Shown piece by piece: positions 18,201-25,862 of a DNA stretch of 64,000 nt. The notes beneath the pieces were generated by a model. It saw only the letters and a list, made by a program, of their open reading frames with translations, searched no databases and had not been told where the DNA came from. This stretch comes from Variovorax boronicumulans (GTDB taxonomy: Bacteria; Pseudomonadota; Gammaproteobacteria; Burkholderiales; Burkholderiaceae_C). The position numbers and the translations under genes were made by a program. The first letter of the stretch is position 1, and the number at the start of each line of letters is the position of its first letter. The stretch spans positions 762,764-826,763 of the forward strand of contig NZ_JAAAFX010000009.1 in NCBI RefSeq assembly GCF_019352895.1, written 5' to 3'.

Positions 18201-19160
18201 TCAGTGCGAGGCCACATAGGCCGAGCCCGGTCCCGGGTGCGGCAGCGCGAAGGCCTTCTTCATGCGCTCGGCTTCCTCGACCGGGCTGAGCCCGAACATG
18301 CGCTTGAACTCGCGGCTGAACTGCGAGGCGCTCTCGTAGCCGACCTGGCCGCTGGCGTCGGATGCCGTCATGCCGCTGCGCACCATCAGCAGCCGCGCCT
18401 GGTGCAGGCGCGTGGACTTCAGGTACTGCATGGGCGAGGTGTGGGTCACGGCCTTGAAGTGGCTGTGGAAGGAGGGCACGCTCATGCCGGCCTCGTTCGC
18501 CAGCTGGTCGACGTCGAGCGCCTGCGGGTAGTCGCCGTGGATCCGGCGGATCGCCTTGGCCACCTTGCCGAACTGGCCCCTGGCCGCGAGCGCGGCGCGC
18601 ATCGACGGCCCCTGGGCGCCGGTGAGCACGCGGAAGTAGATCTCGCGCACCAGCGCGGGCCCGAGGATCGCGGCCTCGAGCGGCGAGCCCATGGCGCGCA
18701 GGAAGCGCAGCACGACTTCCTGCAGGGCGACGTCCATCGGCGTCGACATCAGGCCCTGGGGCGGCGCATCGGCCGCGATGCCGGCCGCGTCGAGCTGCAA
18801 CGCCAGGGCGCTGGCGACGGTGAAGTCCAGCCGCAGGTAGATCGCCAGCAACGGTTCTTGCGCGCTGGCGTCGGTCTCCATCGAAAAGGGCACGGGCACC
18901 GACACCGCCAGATAGTGCTGCGCGTCGTAGAGGTAGGTGGTCTCGCCCAGGAAGCCGCGTTTGCGGCCCTGGCAGACGATCACCACGCCCGGGTCGTAGA
19001 GCACCGGCGCGCGGCGCAGCGGGCGGTTCGAGCGCAGGAAGCGCACGTCGGGCAGGGCCGTGAGGTTGTAGCCCTCGTCCGGCGCCAGGGCCGCGAGCAG
19101 GCGCGCCATCTGTCGGGCGACGGGATCGGATGCGGAACGCAGTGCGCCGGGGGCGTTCAT
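18201..19160 (-). CDS. AraC family regulator, YqhC-like
   Basis: A 319-residue regulator of the AraC_N (PF06719) group that includes E. coli YqhC. The N-terminal domain shows 'LYDPGVVIVCQGRKRGFLGE' and 'YDAQHYLAVSVPVPFSME', typical of this group. The C-terminal DNA-binding domain has 'LANEAGMSVPSFHSHFKAVT' and 'ASDASGQVGYESASQFSREF'. YqhC responds to reactive aldehydes and activates reductases; here a short-chain dehydrogenase is transcribed divergently 224 bp away and is the likely target. The downstream porin is in the same direction. Part of a decayed second copy of this gene lies at 7439-7551. Confidence 0.88.
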   Translation of the reverse strand: MNAPGALRSASDPVARQMARLLAALAPDEGYNLTALPDVRFLRSNRPLRRAPVLYDPGVVIVCQGRKRGFLGETTYLYDAQHYLAVSVPVPFSMETDASAQEPLLAIYLRLDFTVASALALQLDAAGIAADAPPQGLMSTPMDVALQEVVLRFLRAMGSPLEAAILGPALVREIYFRVLTGAQGPSMRAALAARGQFGKVAKAIRRIHGDYPQALDVDQLANEAGMSVPSFHSHFKAVTHTSPMQYLKSTRLHQARLLMVRSGMTASDASGQVGYESASQFSREFKRMFGLSPVEEAERMKKAFALPHPGPGSAYVASH

Positions 19161-19384
19161 GGTGGTCAGGCTTTCAGGCAGGGCATGCCGATCTTTTAAC
19201 CGATGAGCGACAGGTGGATGCCGGCCGCATTCATAGTTTTGGGCAAGCTTTCAAGATGGCCGGGCATTCGCGTTCCCGCCTCGGAAGCCTAGCATCGATG
19301 CACTCCCTCGAGGAATGCATGCCCTCCGCAATTCCGCGGTGCCGGCCGACGCATCGACCTCGGCGACCCCACAAGGACATCGAC

Positions 19385-20218
19385 ATGAACACCCGTACTT
19401 TCCTGATCACTGGCGTGAGTTCCGGTTTCGGCCAGGCCCTGGCCTCGGCCGCGCTGGCCGCCGGCCACACTGTCGTCGGCACGGTGCGCAACGACGAAGC
19501 GCGTGCGGCCTTCGAATCGCATGCCAGCGGCCGGGCGCATGCGCTGTGGCTCGACGTGACCGACTTCGAAGCCATCGCGCCGGCCTTGGCGGCCGTCACG
19601 CAGCGCCTCGGCCCCATCGACGTGCTGGTCAACAACGCGGGCTACGGCCACGAGGGTGTGCTGGAAGAATCCGGGCTCGACGCGATGCGGCACCAGTTCG
19701 ACGTCAACGTCTTCGGCGCCGTGGCGATGATCAAGGCGGTGCTGCCCGCGATGCGCGAACGCCGCGCGGGCCACATCCTCAACATCACCTCGATGGGCGG
19801 CTTCATCACCATGCCGGGCATCGCCTATTACTGCGGCAGCAAGTTCGCGCTCGAAGGCATCTCGGAGGTGCTGGCGCAGGAGGTCAAGGGCTTCGGCATC
19901 AAGGTCACGGCCGTGGCGCCGGGCTCCTTCCGCACCGACTGGGCCGGGCGCTCGATGGTGCGTGCCGAGCGCAGCATCGCCGACTACGACGCGCTGATGG
20001 ACCCGATCCGCGCGGCACGCCAGGCCAAGAGCGGCCAGCAGGCCGGCGATCCGGCCAAGGCCGCGCAGGTGCTGCTGGACCTGGTCGAGCAGCGCGATCC
20101 GCCCGTGCATCTTCTGCTGGGCACCGACGCGCTTGCGCTGGTGCGCGCCAAGCTCGGCACGATGGCCGCGGAGATCACGCGCTGGGAAGGGGTGTCGGCC
20201 TCGACCGACTTCGCCTGA
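19385..20218 (+). CDS. SDR family oxidoreductase
   Basis: A 277-residue classical short-chain dehydrogenase. The cofactor motif is 'TGVSSGFG', then 'NNAGYGHEG' and the catalytic 'NITSMGGFITMPGIAYYCGSK' region, with Ser, Tyr and Lys in place. It belongs to the oxidoreductase group often paired with YqhC-like AraC regulators, which is the arrangement here. The substrate is probably a small carbonyl compound. The ATG follows 'AAGGACATCGAC', a plausible ribosome-binding site. Its last 25 codons are duplicated in the remnant at 7565-7639. Confidence 0.88.
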   Translation: MNTRTFLITGVSSGFGQALASAALAAGHTVVGTVRNDEARAAFESHASGRAHALWLDVTDFEAIAPALAAVTQRLGPIDVLVNNAGYGHEGVLEESGLDAMRHQFDVNVFGAVAMIKAVLPAMRERRAGHILNITSMGGFITMPGIAYYCGSKFALEGISEVLAQEVKGFGIKVTAVAPGSFRTDWAGRSMVRAERSIADYDALMDPIRAARQAKSGQQAGDPAKAAQVLLDLVEQRDPPVHLLLGTDALALVRAKLGTMAAEITRWEGVSASTDFA

Positions 20219-20227
20219 ACCTGAGCC

Positions 20228-21043
20228 TCACGCCGTCGGCACCGTTCCGCCGTCGATCACGTACTCGGCACCGGTGATGGCGCCGGCGCGCGAGGACACC
20301 AGGAAGCCGACCAGCTCGGCCACTTCCTCCGGCCGCGCCGGGCGGCCCAGCGGGATGCCGCCCAGCGAGGCCATCAGCGCCTGCTTCGCGCCGTCGTAGT
20401 CGGTGCCGCTGTTGCGCGCGATCTCGGTGACCAGGCCGACCGCCGCCTCGGTCTCGACCCAGCCCGGCGACACGCGCACCACGCGCACGCCCTGGGGTCC
20501 GACTTCCTTCGACAGGCTCTTGCTGTAGGTCGACAACGCCGCCTTGGCCGCGGCGTAGGCAGTGGTGGCTTCGTGCAAGGGCAACTGCCGCTGGATCGAG
20601 GTCACGTGCACGATCACGCCGCTGCGTTGCGCGAGCAGGCCGGGCAGCAGCGCGCGGTCGAGGCGCACCGCGGGCATCAGGTTCTGGTCGAGCGCCCGCT
20701 GCCATTCGCGGTCGCCGAGCACGGCGAAGCCGCCGGCCGGGGCGGACGAACCGCCCACCACATGCACCACGATGTCGAGGCCGCCGAGCTGCGCCTGCAC
20801 CGCCGCGGCCACGCTGGCGCAGCCGTCGGCGCTGGACACATCGGCTTCGATGAAGCGCACGCCTTCGGGCAGCGCGCCGGCCGGTGGCCGTTGGCGTGCA
20901 GTCGTCAGCACCTCGGCGCCGGTACGCGCCAGATGGGCCACGACGGCCTGGCCGATGCCCTTGCTGCCACCGGTGACGAGGGCGCGGCGGCCTTGCAGAT
21001 CGTTATTGAACGAGGGGGATGAAAAGGAGGAAGAGGGCGTCAT
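20228..21043 (-). CDS. SDR family oxidoreductase
   Basis: A 271-residue short-chain dehydrogenase with 'TGGSKGIGQAVV' as cofactor motif and Arg after strand 2 ('TARQRPP'), which favours NADP. The segment normally reading NNAG is 'VVGGSSAPAGG', a variant seen in some members. The catalytic section 'HVTSIQRQLPLHEATTAYAAAK' supplies Ser, Tyr and Lys. It converges with the preceding SDR gene (9 bp between stops) and is divergent from an HxlR-type regulator 58 bp away, so redox- or electrophile-controlled expression by that regulator is likely. Function otherwise unknown. Confidence 0.86.
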   Translation of the reverse strand: MTPSSSFSSPSFNNDLQGRRALVTGGSKGIGQAVVAHLARTGAEVLTTARQRPPAGALPEGVRFIEADVSSADGCASVAAAVQAQLGGLDIVVHVVGGSSAPAGGFAVLGDREWQRALDQNLMPAVRLDRALLPGLLAQRSGVIVHVTSIQRQLPLHEATTAYAAAKAALSTYSKSLSKEVGPQGVRVVRVSPGWVETEAAVGLVTEIARNSGTDYDGAKQALMASLGGIPLGRPARPEEVAELVGFLVSSRAGAITGAEYVIDGGTVPTA

Positions 21044-21101
21044 GCGGGGTCGCTTTCAAGGCTGGATGGCAAGGCCTCGATGCTCGCGATACCCTCGTGC
21101 C

Positions 21102-21482
21102 ATGACAAGAACGCACCTCGAAGTAAGCGCGCCGGAAAAGGGCAAGCAACGCCCGCGCTACACGCCGCTGTCGGCCGCCATCGACGTCGAGGCGGCGCTG
21201 GGATTGCTCGAAGGACGATGGAAGCTGGTCATCCTGTTCCAGCTGTTCGACGGGAAGGTGCAGCGCTTCTCCGACCTCGAGAAACGCATCGACGGCATCT
21301 CGCAGAAGATGCTGGCGCAGCAGCTGCGCCAGCTCGAGGCCGATGGCCTGGTGGAGCGCACGGTCTACGACGAACTGCCGCCGCGCGTCGACTACCGCCT
21401 GACGCCCTGGGGCCAGGCGCTGTGTCCGGCGCTGGATGCGATCCTGTTGTGGACCGAGGCGCGGGAGACGTCAGCCGGCTGA
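21102..21482 (+). CDS. HxlR family transcriptional regulator
   Basis: A 126-residue winged-helix protein of the HxlR/MarR-like group. The diagnostic 'ALGLLEGRWKLVILFQLF' opens the DNA-binding domain, followed by 'RFSDLEKRIDGISQKMLAQQLRQLEADGL'-type recognition helix region (quoted in parts: 'GISQKMLAQQLRQLE') and the wing 'PPRVDYRLTPWGQAL'. No cysteine is obvious in the sensor region, so direct thiol sensing as in HypR is not supported. Divergent from the SDR gene to its left, which is its likely target. Confidence 0.9.
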   Translation: MTRTHLEVSAPEKGKQRPRYTPLSAAIDVEAALGLLEGRWKLVILFQLFDGKVQRFSDLEKRIDGISQKMLAQQLRQLEADGLVERTVYDELPPRVDYRLTPWGQALCPALDAILLWTEARETSAG

Positions 21483-21902
21483 AGCCAGGGCCAGCACCAT
21501 CGACACCTCGACCACGCCGCCGCCCGGCAGCGAAGCCACGCCGATGGTGGTGCGCGCAGGCAGCGGCGCATCGGGGAAGGCGCGCTGCAGCACGGCCGAG
21601 GCAGCGTTCATCACCGCGGCGTGCTGCGTGAAGTCGGCGGTGGCCTGCAGGTAGCCGGTCAGCGTGACCACCTTGCTCACCGCGGCGAGGCTGCCGAACT
21701 CGTCTTCCACGGCCCGCAGGATCGCGCCGACCGCGGCCACCGCGGCGACCTCGCCGCGTGCGACATCGTCGGGGCCGGCCAGCACGCCGGTGATCGGCTT
21801 GCCCTCGTGGCGTCCGACCACGCCGCTGGAATGCAGCAGGCCGCCGGCCTGGGAAAAACTGGCGTAGAGGCCCGCGGGCCGGGCACGTTCAATGGCTGTC
21901 AT
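21471..21902 (-). CDS. RidA/YjgF family protein
   Basis: A 143-residue member of the RidA superfamily. Near the N-terminus 'GLYASFSQAGGLLHSSGVVG' corresponds to the first strands, and 'LARTTIGVASLPGGGVVEVSMVLA' (here with 'PARTTIGVASLPGGG') holds the conserved Arg that, in RidA, binds the carboxylate of imine substrates. RidA deaminates reactive enamine/imine intermediates; distant members have other or unknown roles. The start overlaps the stop of the PhzF gene by 14 bp, so the two are co-transcribed. Its 3' end overlaps that of the convergent HxlR gene by 12 bp. Confidence 0.85.
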   Translation of the reverse strand: MTAIERARPAGLYASFSQAGGLLHSSGVVGRHEGKPITGVLAGPDDVARGEVAAVAAVGAILRAVEDEFGSLAAVSKVVTLTGYLQATADFTQHAAVMNAASAVLQRAFPDAPLPARTTIGVASLPGGGVVEVSMVLALASAG

Positions 21903-22767
21903 GGCTTTCTTTCGAAGGATGAGATGGCATCGCCTGGGCTTCGCCCCGCAGCCAGCAGCCTTCCGTGGTCGCGGTGGCCGCCGGCAGCCGCACGAAGATG
22001 GCCGAGGGCGAACCCATGGCCTCGCCCTGGCGCACGGTGACCAGTGTCGCAGCCTCGCCGACCAGCCCCGCTTCGCGCAGGCCCCAGGCCAGCGCCGCGG
22101 CCGCGATGCCGGTGGCCGCGTCCTCGGGGTAGCCCGAGGACTTGGGGAACTGGCGCGCGCTGACCGTGGCTTCGGCACCGTCCGCCAGCGCGTAGGGATA
22201 GAGACCGGTCGAGCCCAGGCGCTCGCACAGCGCCTCGACGGCGCCGAAATCGGGCTGCAGCGCATGCAGCGCCTCGACGTCCGGCAACCGGACCAGCGTC
22301 TTGACCCGGCTGGTCGATGCATTGAGCACCGGGCCGACGATCTGCGCGGGCGCGATGCGCAGGCAATGCGCGATCGCATCGCGCAAGGCATCGCTCACCG
22401 TCTGCGTCGTCGCGCGCGGTTGGCTGATCTCGACCATGCCGTCGACATGGCGGCCCTGCACCGTGCCGCTCAGCGTCTCGACGGTGACGGGCTGGCCGCG
22501 CCATTGGCCGTGGCGGTGCAACAGCCACAGCGCGCCGATGGTGGCGTGGCCGCACATCTCCATTTCGTGGCGCGGCACGAAGTAGCGCATGCGCCAGTCG
22601 TGTGCCGCGGCGTCGGACGCGCGCAGCACGAAGACCGACTCGTGGCCGCTGTCGCGGGTGCGCTCGAGCATCTGCGTCGAGGAGAGGGCATCGGCCGCGA
22701 GCCACACCGGGGCCGGGTTGCCGCCGCGCTCGCTGCCGGGGCTGGGGAATACGCGAATCAGTTCCAT
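21889..22767 (-). CDS. PhzF family isomerase
   Basis: A 292-residue PhzF-like protein (diaminopimelate epimerase fold, two similar halves). 'RDSGHESVFVL' contains the catalytic Glu of the family, 'EMEMCGHATIGALWLL' is the first conserved anion-binding loop and 'GYPEDAATGIAAAAL' the second. PhzF in phenazine synthesis isomerises a dihydro-hydroxyanthranilate, but most homologues, including those outside phenazine clusters as here, have unknown substrates. It is followed by an overlapping RidA-type gene and preceded by a Bug receptor (4 bp between), making a three-gene leftward operon. Confidence 0.87.
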   Translation of the reverse strand: MELIRVFPSPGSERGGNPAPVWLAADALSSTQMLERTRDSGHESVFVLRASDAAAHDWRMRYFVPRHEMEMCGHATIGALWLLHRHGQWRGQPVTVETLSGTVQGRHVDGMVEISQPRATTQTVSDALRDAIAHCLRIAPAQIVGPVLNASTSRVKTLVRLPDVEALHALQPDFGAVEALCERLGSTGLYPYALADGAEATVSARQFPKSSGYPEDAATGIAAAALAWGLREAGLVGEAATLVTVRQGEAMGSPSAIFVRLPAATATTEGCWLRGEAQAMPSHPSKESHDSH

Positions 22768-22771
22768 GGGC

Positions 22772-23749
22772 TCAGTCTGCCTTGGCGTTGACGGCGCGCG
22801 CGATGCCGCCCCACAGTGCGATGTCGGCCTTGATCTGCGCGGCGAACTGCGCCGGGCTCAGCGAGAGCGGCGCCACGCCCTTGGCCAGCATGTCGGCGCG
22901 CAGCGCGCGGTCCTGCAGCGCACGGTCCAGGGCGGTGCGCACGCGCAGCACCAGGTCCGGGGGCGTGGCGGCCGGCGCCATCAGGCCGTACCAGAGCGCG
23001 GGCTTGAAGTCCTTCACGCCGCCGGCCTCGAAGGTCGGCAGGTCCTGGAACACCGCCGAGGCTTCGCTGATGGCCAGCGCGCGCATGCGGCCGGCGCGCA
23101 CCTGCGGCACCAGTGCGGTCGGGTTGTCGAACAGCACCTGGATCTGGCCGCCCATCAGGTCCGACTGCGCGGGCGCTGCGCCGCGGTAGGGGATGTGCGT
23201 CATCTCGATGCCGGTGCGCTGCTTGAACAGCTCGGCCGCCAGGTGGCTGGAGGTGCCGTTGCCGATGCTGCCGTAGTTGAGCGCGCCCGGATGCTTCTTG
23301 GCATGGGCGATGAACTCGGCCAGGGTGCGCACCGGCAGCGCGGGCGTCACCACCAGCACGAAGGGCGTGGTGCCGATGGTGCCGACGGGCGTCAGGTCGG
23401 CCAGCGGGTCGTAGGGCAGCTTGGGGTAGACGGCCTGGGCCGACGCGATGGTGGTGGTGGTCGCAGCCACCAGCGTGTAGCCGTCGGCCGGCGCCTTGGC
23501 GCCGTAGCCCGTGCCCACCGTGCCGCCCGCACCCGCGCGGTTGTCGATGATCACCGGCACGCCGAGTTCGGCCTGCAGCCGCACCTGCACCGAGCGGAAG
23601 ATCACGTCGGTGCCGCCGCCGGCCGGGAAGGGCACGACGATGGTGATCGGCTTGGCCGGGTAGGGTGCGGCCGACCAGGCGATGGCCGGGCCCAGCAGCG
23701 TGGCGGCCGTGGCGGCGAGCCAGGTCCGGCGAAGGATTCTCGAGGTCAT
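22772..23749 (-). CDS. Bug-type tripartite tricarboxylate receptor protein
   Basis: A 325-residue periplasmic solute-binding protein of the Bug (TctC-like) family, greatly expanded in Burkholderiales. The signal peptide ends around 'GPAIAWSA', and the mature start 'YPAKPITIVVPFPAGGGTD' is diagnostic. 'RAGAGGTVGTGYGAKAPADG' and 'LNYGSIGNGTSSHLAAELF' are the usual ligand-loop motifs. No TctA/TctB membrane components are nearby, so it is an orphan receptor, possibly with a sensing role. It is first in an operon with PhzF and RidA and divergent from an AraC regulator 104 bp away. Confidence 0.9.
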   Translation of the reverse strand: MTSRILRRTWLAATAATLLGPAIAWSAAPYPAKPITIVVPFPAGGGTDVIFRSVQVRLQAELGVPVIIDNRAGAGGTVGTGYGAKAPADGYTLVAATTTTIASAQAVYPKLPYDPLADLTPVGTIGTTPFVLVVTPALPVRTLAEFIAHAKKHPGALNYGSIGNGTSSHLAAELFKQRTGIEMTHIPYRGAAPAQSDLMGGQIQVLFDNPTALVPQVRAGRMRALAISEASAVFQDLPTFEAGGVKDFKPALWYGLMAPAATPPDLVLRVRTALDRALQDRALRADMLAKGVAPLSLSPAQFAAQIKADIALWGGIARAVNAKAD

Positions 23750-23853
23750 TGCATGTTCCTTGCATGTGCGATGCGACGGCTTTCGATTCTGTCGAGCGCA
23801 CCACGGCGCATGCACCCGATCGCGACGCCGGCGCCACCAATTGCGACAATCCC

Positions 23854-24705
23854 ATGACCATGCAACGCCCGCCACCGCCCGCGCCGCCGCCGCCGATGTC
23901 GCTCTTCGCAGAAGGGGCGGCCCGACGCGCGACCATGGTCGCCAGCGCGCGCGAGGGCTACGCGACCACGCTGCATGCACACGACTGCGACATGCTCTTC
24001 GTGCCGGTCGCGGGTCGCTTCGACGTGATCGGCGCGCAGGGCGAGACGATGCAGCCTGCGCCTGGCGACTTCGTGTGGTTCGCGGCCGGCGCCGCGCATG
24101 CGACGGCCGCGCAGACGCTGCGCCAGACCCATGTGGCGGTCTACATCGATCCCGATTTCTGGAGCACGGCCCTGCGAGCGCAGGGCGTGCAGCAGCCGTT
24201 GCAGGGTATGCGCGCGGGCAGCGCGGCGCTCGCCATGCTGTCGCAGAAGATGCTGGAGGTGGCCCGCTCGGGTCCGGGCATCGACAGCCAAAACGGCGCG
24301 GTCTACTGCGGCGCGCTGATCATGGAAGCCGCGCGCCTGAGCGCCAACCCGCTGCTGCAGGAACGGCGCACGCCGGCGCGCATGGTGGCGCAGTCCCTGG
24401 CCGAGTCGATCTCGGCGGACCTGTCGCAGTCGCTCTCGCTCGATGCCTTCGCCGCGCGCCACTGGCTTTCGCGCCGGCAGGTCGAGCGCAGCTTCCGTGC
24501 CGAGTTCGGCATGTCGCCGCTGGCCTTCCAGCAGATCCAGCGCGCCGACCGTGCACGCTACCTGCTGGCCACCACATCGGACTCGGTGCTGTCGGTGGCG
24601 CAGCAGGTGGGCTGGGAATCGGGCTCCTACCTGGCCCGCGTGCTGCAGAAGACCTGGGCCCTCACCGCCGCGGAAATCAGAGCCGCCAAGCACGATCGGC
24701 CCTGA
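23854..24705 (+). CDS. AraC family transcriptional regulator (cupin type)
   Basis: A 283-residue AraC protein with an N-terminal cupin-like sensor: 'TLHAHDCDMLFVPVAGRFDV' and 'PAPGDFVWFAAGAAHAT' are the strands carrying the His and Gly-Asp residues of such domains. The C-terminal DNA-binding domain has 'DAFAARHWLSRRQVERSFRA' and 'VAQQVGWESGSYLARVL'. Divergent from the Bug receptor/PhzF/RidA operon, so probably its regulator. The N-terminus is proline-rich ('RPPPPAPPPPMS'), and I used the ATG preceding MTMQRP; a Met 25 residues in is an alternative. Confidence 0.87.
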   Translation: MTMQRPPPPAPPPPMSLFAEGAARRATMVASAREGYATTLHAHDCDMLFVPVAGRFDVIGAQGETMQPAPGDFVWFAAGAAHATAAQTLRQTHVAVYIDPDFWSTALRAQGVQQPLQGMRAGSAALAMLSQKMLEVARSGPGIDSQNGAVYCGALIMEAARLSANPLLQERRTPARMVAQSLAESISADLSQSLSLDAFAARHWLSRRQVERSFRAEFGMSPLAFQQIQRADRARYLLATTSDSVLSVAQQVGWESGSYLARVLQKTWALTAAEIRAAKHDRP

Positions 24706-24713
24706 ACGAAAAA

Positions 24714-24732
24714 GGCCCCGCAAAGCGGGGCC
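24714..24732 (-). terminator. Rho-independent terminator, minus strand
   Basis: A perfect 8-bp GC stem, GGCCCCGC / GCGGGGCC, with an AAA loop. On the minus strand it is followed by five T (plus-strand A run 24709-24713), the form of an intrinsic terminator for leftward transcription from the SYLF lipoprotein gene. It lies 9 bp after the AraC stop, so it may also stop rightward transcripts, although there is no T run on that side. Confidence 0.75.
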
Positions 24733-24746
24733 GATGTTCGTGAGAC

Positions 24747-24917
24747 ACCGCGGAACCGGCTTTGCCGGGCCGCTGGTGTCGCCCCCGGAGGGGGAGGGCG
24801 AAGCGACACGAAGTGCGCGAGACTTCGGGGGAGAGTCAAGTGCTACCGCGGAACCGGCTTTGCCGGGCCGCTGGTGTCGCCCCCGGAGGGGGAGGGCGAA
24901 GCGACACGCAGTGCGCG
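24747..24917. repeat. Tandem direct repeat, 73-bp unit, 98-bp period
   Basis: Two copies (24747-24819 and 24845-24917) differ at one visible position and are separated by a 25-bp spacer. Each unit contains nested inverted repeats: GTGTCGC/GCGACAC enclosing CCCCCGGAGGGGG. It lies between the AraC stop and the SYLF lipoprotein stop. Related sequence in inverted orientation occurs at 56175-56198, so the unit belongs to a dispersed intergenic family. Confidence 0.85.
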
Positions 24918-24938
24918 CCGCCCTCGGGGGCGAGCCGA

Positions 24939-25523
24939 TCAGAGGCTGATTTCGGTGATCTTCGCGCCGTTGATCGACACGCCGGCTTCCAGGCCCACGT
25001 TGGTCAGCACGAAGCCGACCACCGGTTGACGGACGGTGTTGGTGTCGACCGAGCCATTGGCACCGATGTTGGCGACGGCCACGGTGGCGTCGGCGCCGGC
25101 GGTCCAGCCCTTGCTGGCGCGGAACTTGGCCAGGGCGTCCTGGGTGTTGAACAGGAAGATCACAGCCTTGGATTGCGCACCGGCCTGGAAGCCGATCGAG
25201 CCAGCGGTCGTGCTGTAGTAGGCCTGGGTGCGGCCACCGGTGCGCAGCGCGCCGCGTCCGTATTCGGCGCCGACGCCGAAGCTGGCGCCGACCACGGCCG
25301 GGAACACCAGCACACCGGCCGACTTGGCCACCATTTCACGCGAGCCCGGCACGGTGTCGTACAGCTTGGACAGCGATGCATTGACCTGCGCATCGATCGA
25401 GGCACGCGACGACGTGTTGGTGCCGGTGTCGCCCGGACGGGTCGTGGTGCAGCCGACGAAGGCCACGCTGCAGGCCGCGATCGCGGCGGTGGTGACGAGA
25501 GTGCGGATCTTGAAGGTTTGCAT
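24939..25523 (-). CDS. SYLF/YSC84 domain lipoprotein
   Basis: A 194-residue lipoprotein: signal peptide with lipobox 'VAFVGC', mature Cys at about residue 25, and a Thr/Ser-rich linker. The rest matches the SYLF (Ysc84, DUF500-like) domain: 'REMVAKSAGVLVFPAVVGA', 'GAEYGRGALRTGG', 'YYSTTAGSIGFQAGAQSK' and 'GWTAGADATVAV'. SYLF domains bind lipids in eukaryotes; bacterial lipoprotein members are of unknown role, often envelope-stress associated. An outer-membrane or periplasmic location is expected. Monocistronic with a terminator further left. Confidence 0.87.
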   Translation of the reverse strand: MQTFKIRTLVTTAAIAACSVAFVGCTTTRPGDTGTNTSSRASIDAQVNASLSKLYDTVPGSREMVAKSAGVLVFPAVVGASFGVGAEYGRGALRTGGRTQAYYSTTAGSIGFQAGAQSKAVIFLFNTQDALAKFRASKGWTAGADATVAVANIGANGSVDTNTVRQPVVGFVLTNVGLEAGVSINGAKITEISL

Positions 25524-25713
25524 GGTTCGAATTCCTTATATGAATCGGGCCTGCCGGTCCCGCATCTGCGGCGAGAAATTTAGCGACCCGGACGGATGCT
25601 AAGTCGGCTGGAGAGGGGGAAAACGCACTGAGGGAGACGGCCTACGCGAAGTCGGGCGGTTTTGGACGCCATGCGACGGCCCATGCCGCACCTCTGGAAA
25701 ACCCTGATCAAAA

Positions 25714-25731
25714 TTCAGACAAATGTCTGAA
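25714..25731. promoter_or_regulatory. Perfect 18-bp palindrome, candidate operator
   Basis: TTCAGACAAATGTCTGAA is a perfect inverted repeat (8-bp arms, AA centre) about 130 bp upstream of the importer binding-protein gene. A second inverted pair, ACTGAA (25750-25755) and TTCAGT (25770-25775), follows 20 bp downstream and uses a related TTCAG half-site. This is a plausible repressor or activator site for the importer operon; no regulator gene is adjacent, so a distant one would be involved. Confidence 0.5.
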
Positions 25732-25746
25732 ACAAGAACAATGCGA

Positions 25747-25775
25747 TTGACTGAAAGAACATCGATCGGTTCAGT
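25747..25775 (+). promoter_or_regulatory. Possible sigma-70 promoter of importer operon
   Basis: TTGACT (25747-25752) is a good -35 element. Exactly 17 bp further is TTCAGT, a poor -10 (three of six matches). If used, the promoter would overlap the second inverted repeat and so be directly blocked or activated by whatever binds there. Weak call. Confidence 0.25.
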
Positions 25776-25862
25776 GCCAAGTGAAAAGTCGTTTGCAATC
25801 AAGTGTTTCCGGGTTGGCACGACATGTGCAATATTCAGTCATTCCAACCAGGAGACATCCAC

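Larger units (their letters stand above)
25524..25862. other. Intergenic regulatory region, 339 bp
   Basis: This region is flanked by the lipoprotein gene (leftward) and the ABC importer (rightward) and is clearly more AT-rich than its surroundings, fitting divergent promoters. It carries two symmetrical elements (next entries). No gene-like open frame is convincing. The importer leader from about 25776 to 25862 has no stable hairpin that I can see. Confidence 0.6.

Noticed and set aside
24714..24732. Terminator for the plus-strand AraC gene
   Set aside because: The hairpin is followed by T residues only on the minus strand, so it was assigned to leftward transcription, though bidirectional use is not excluded.
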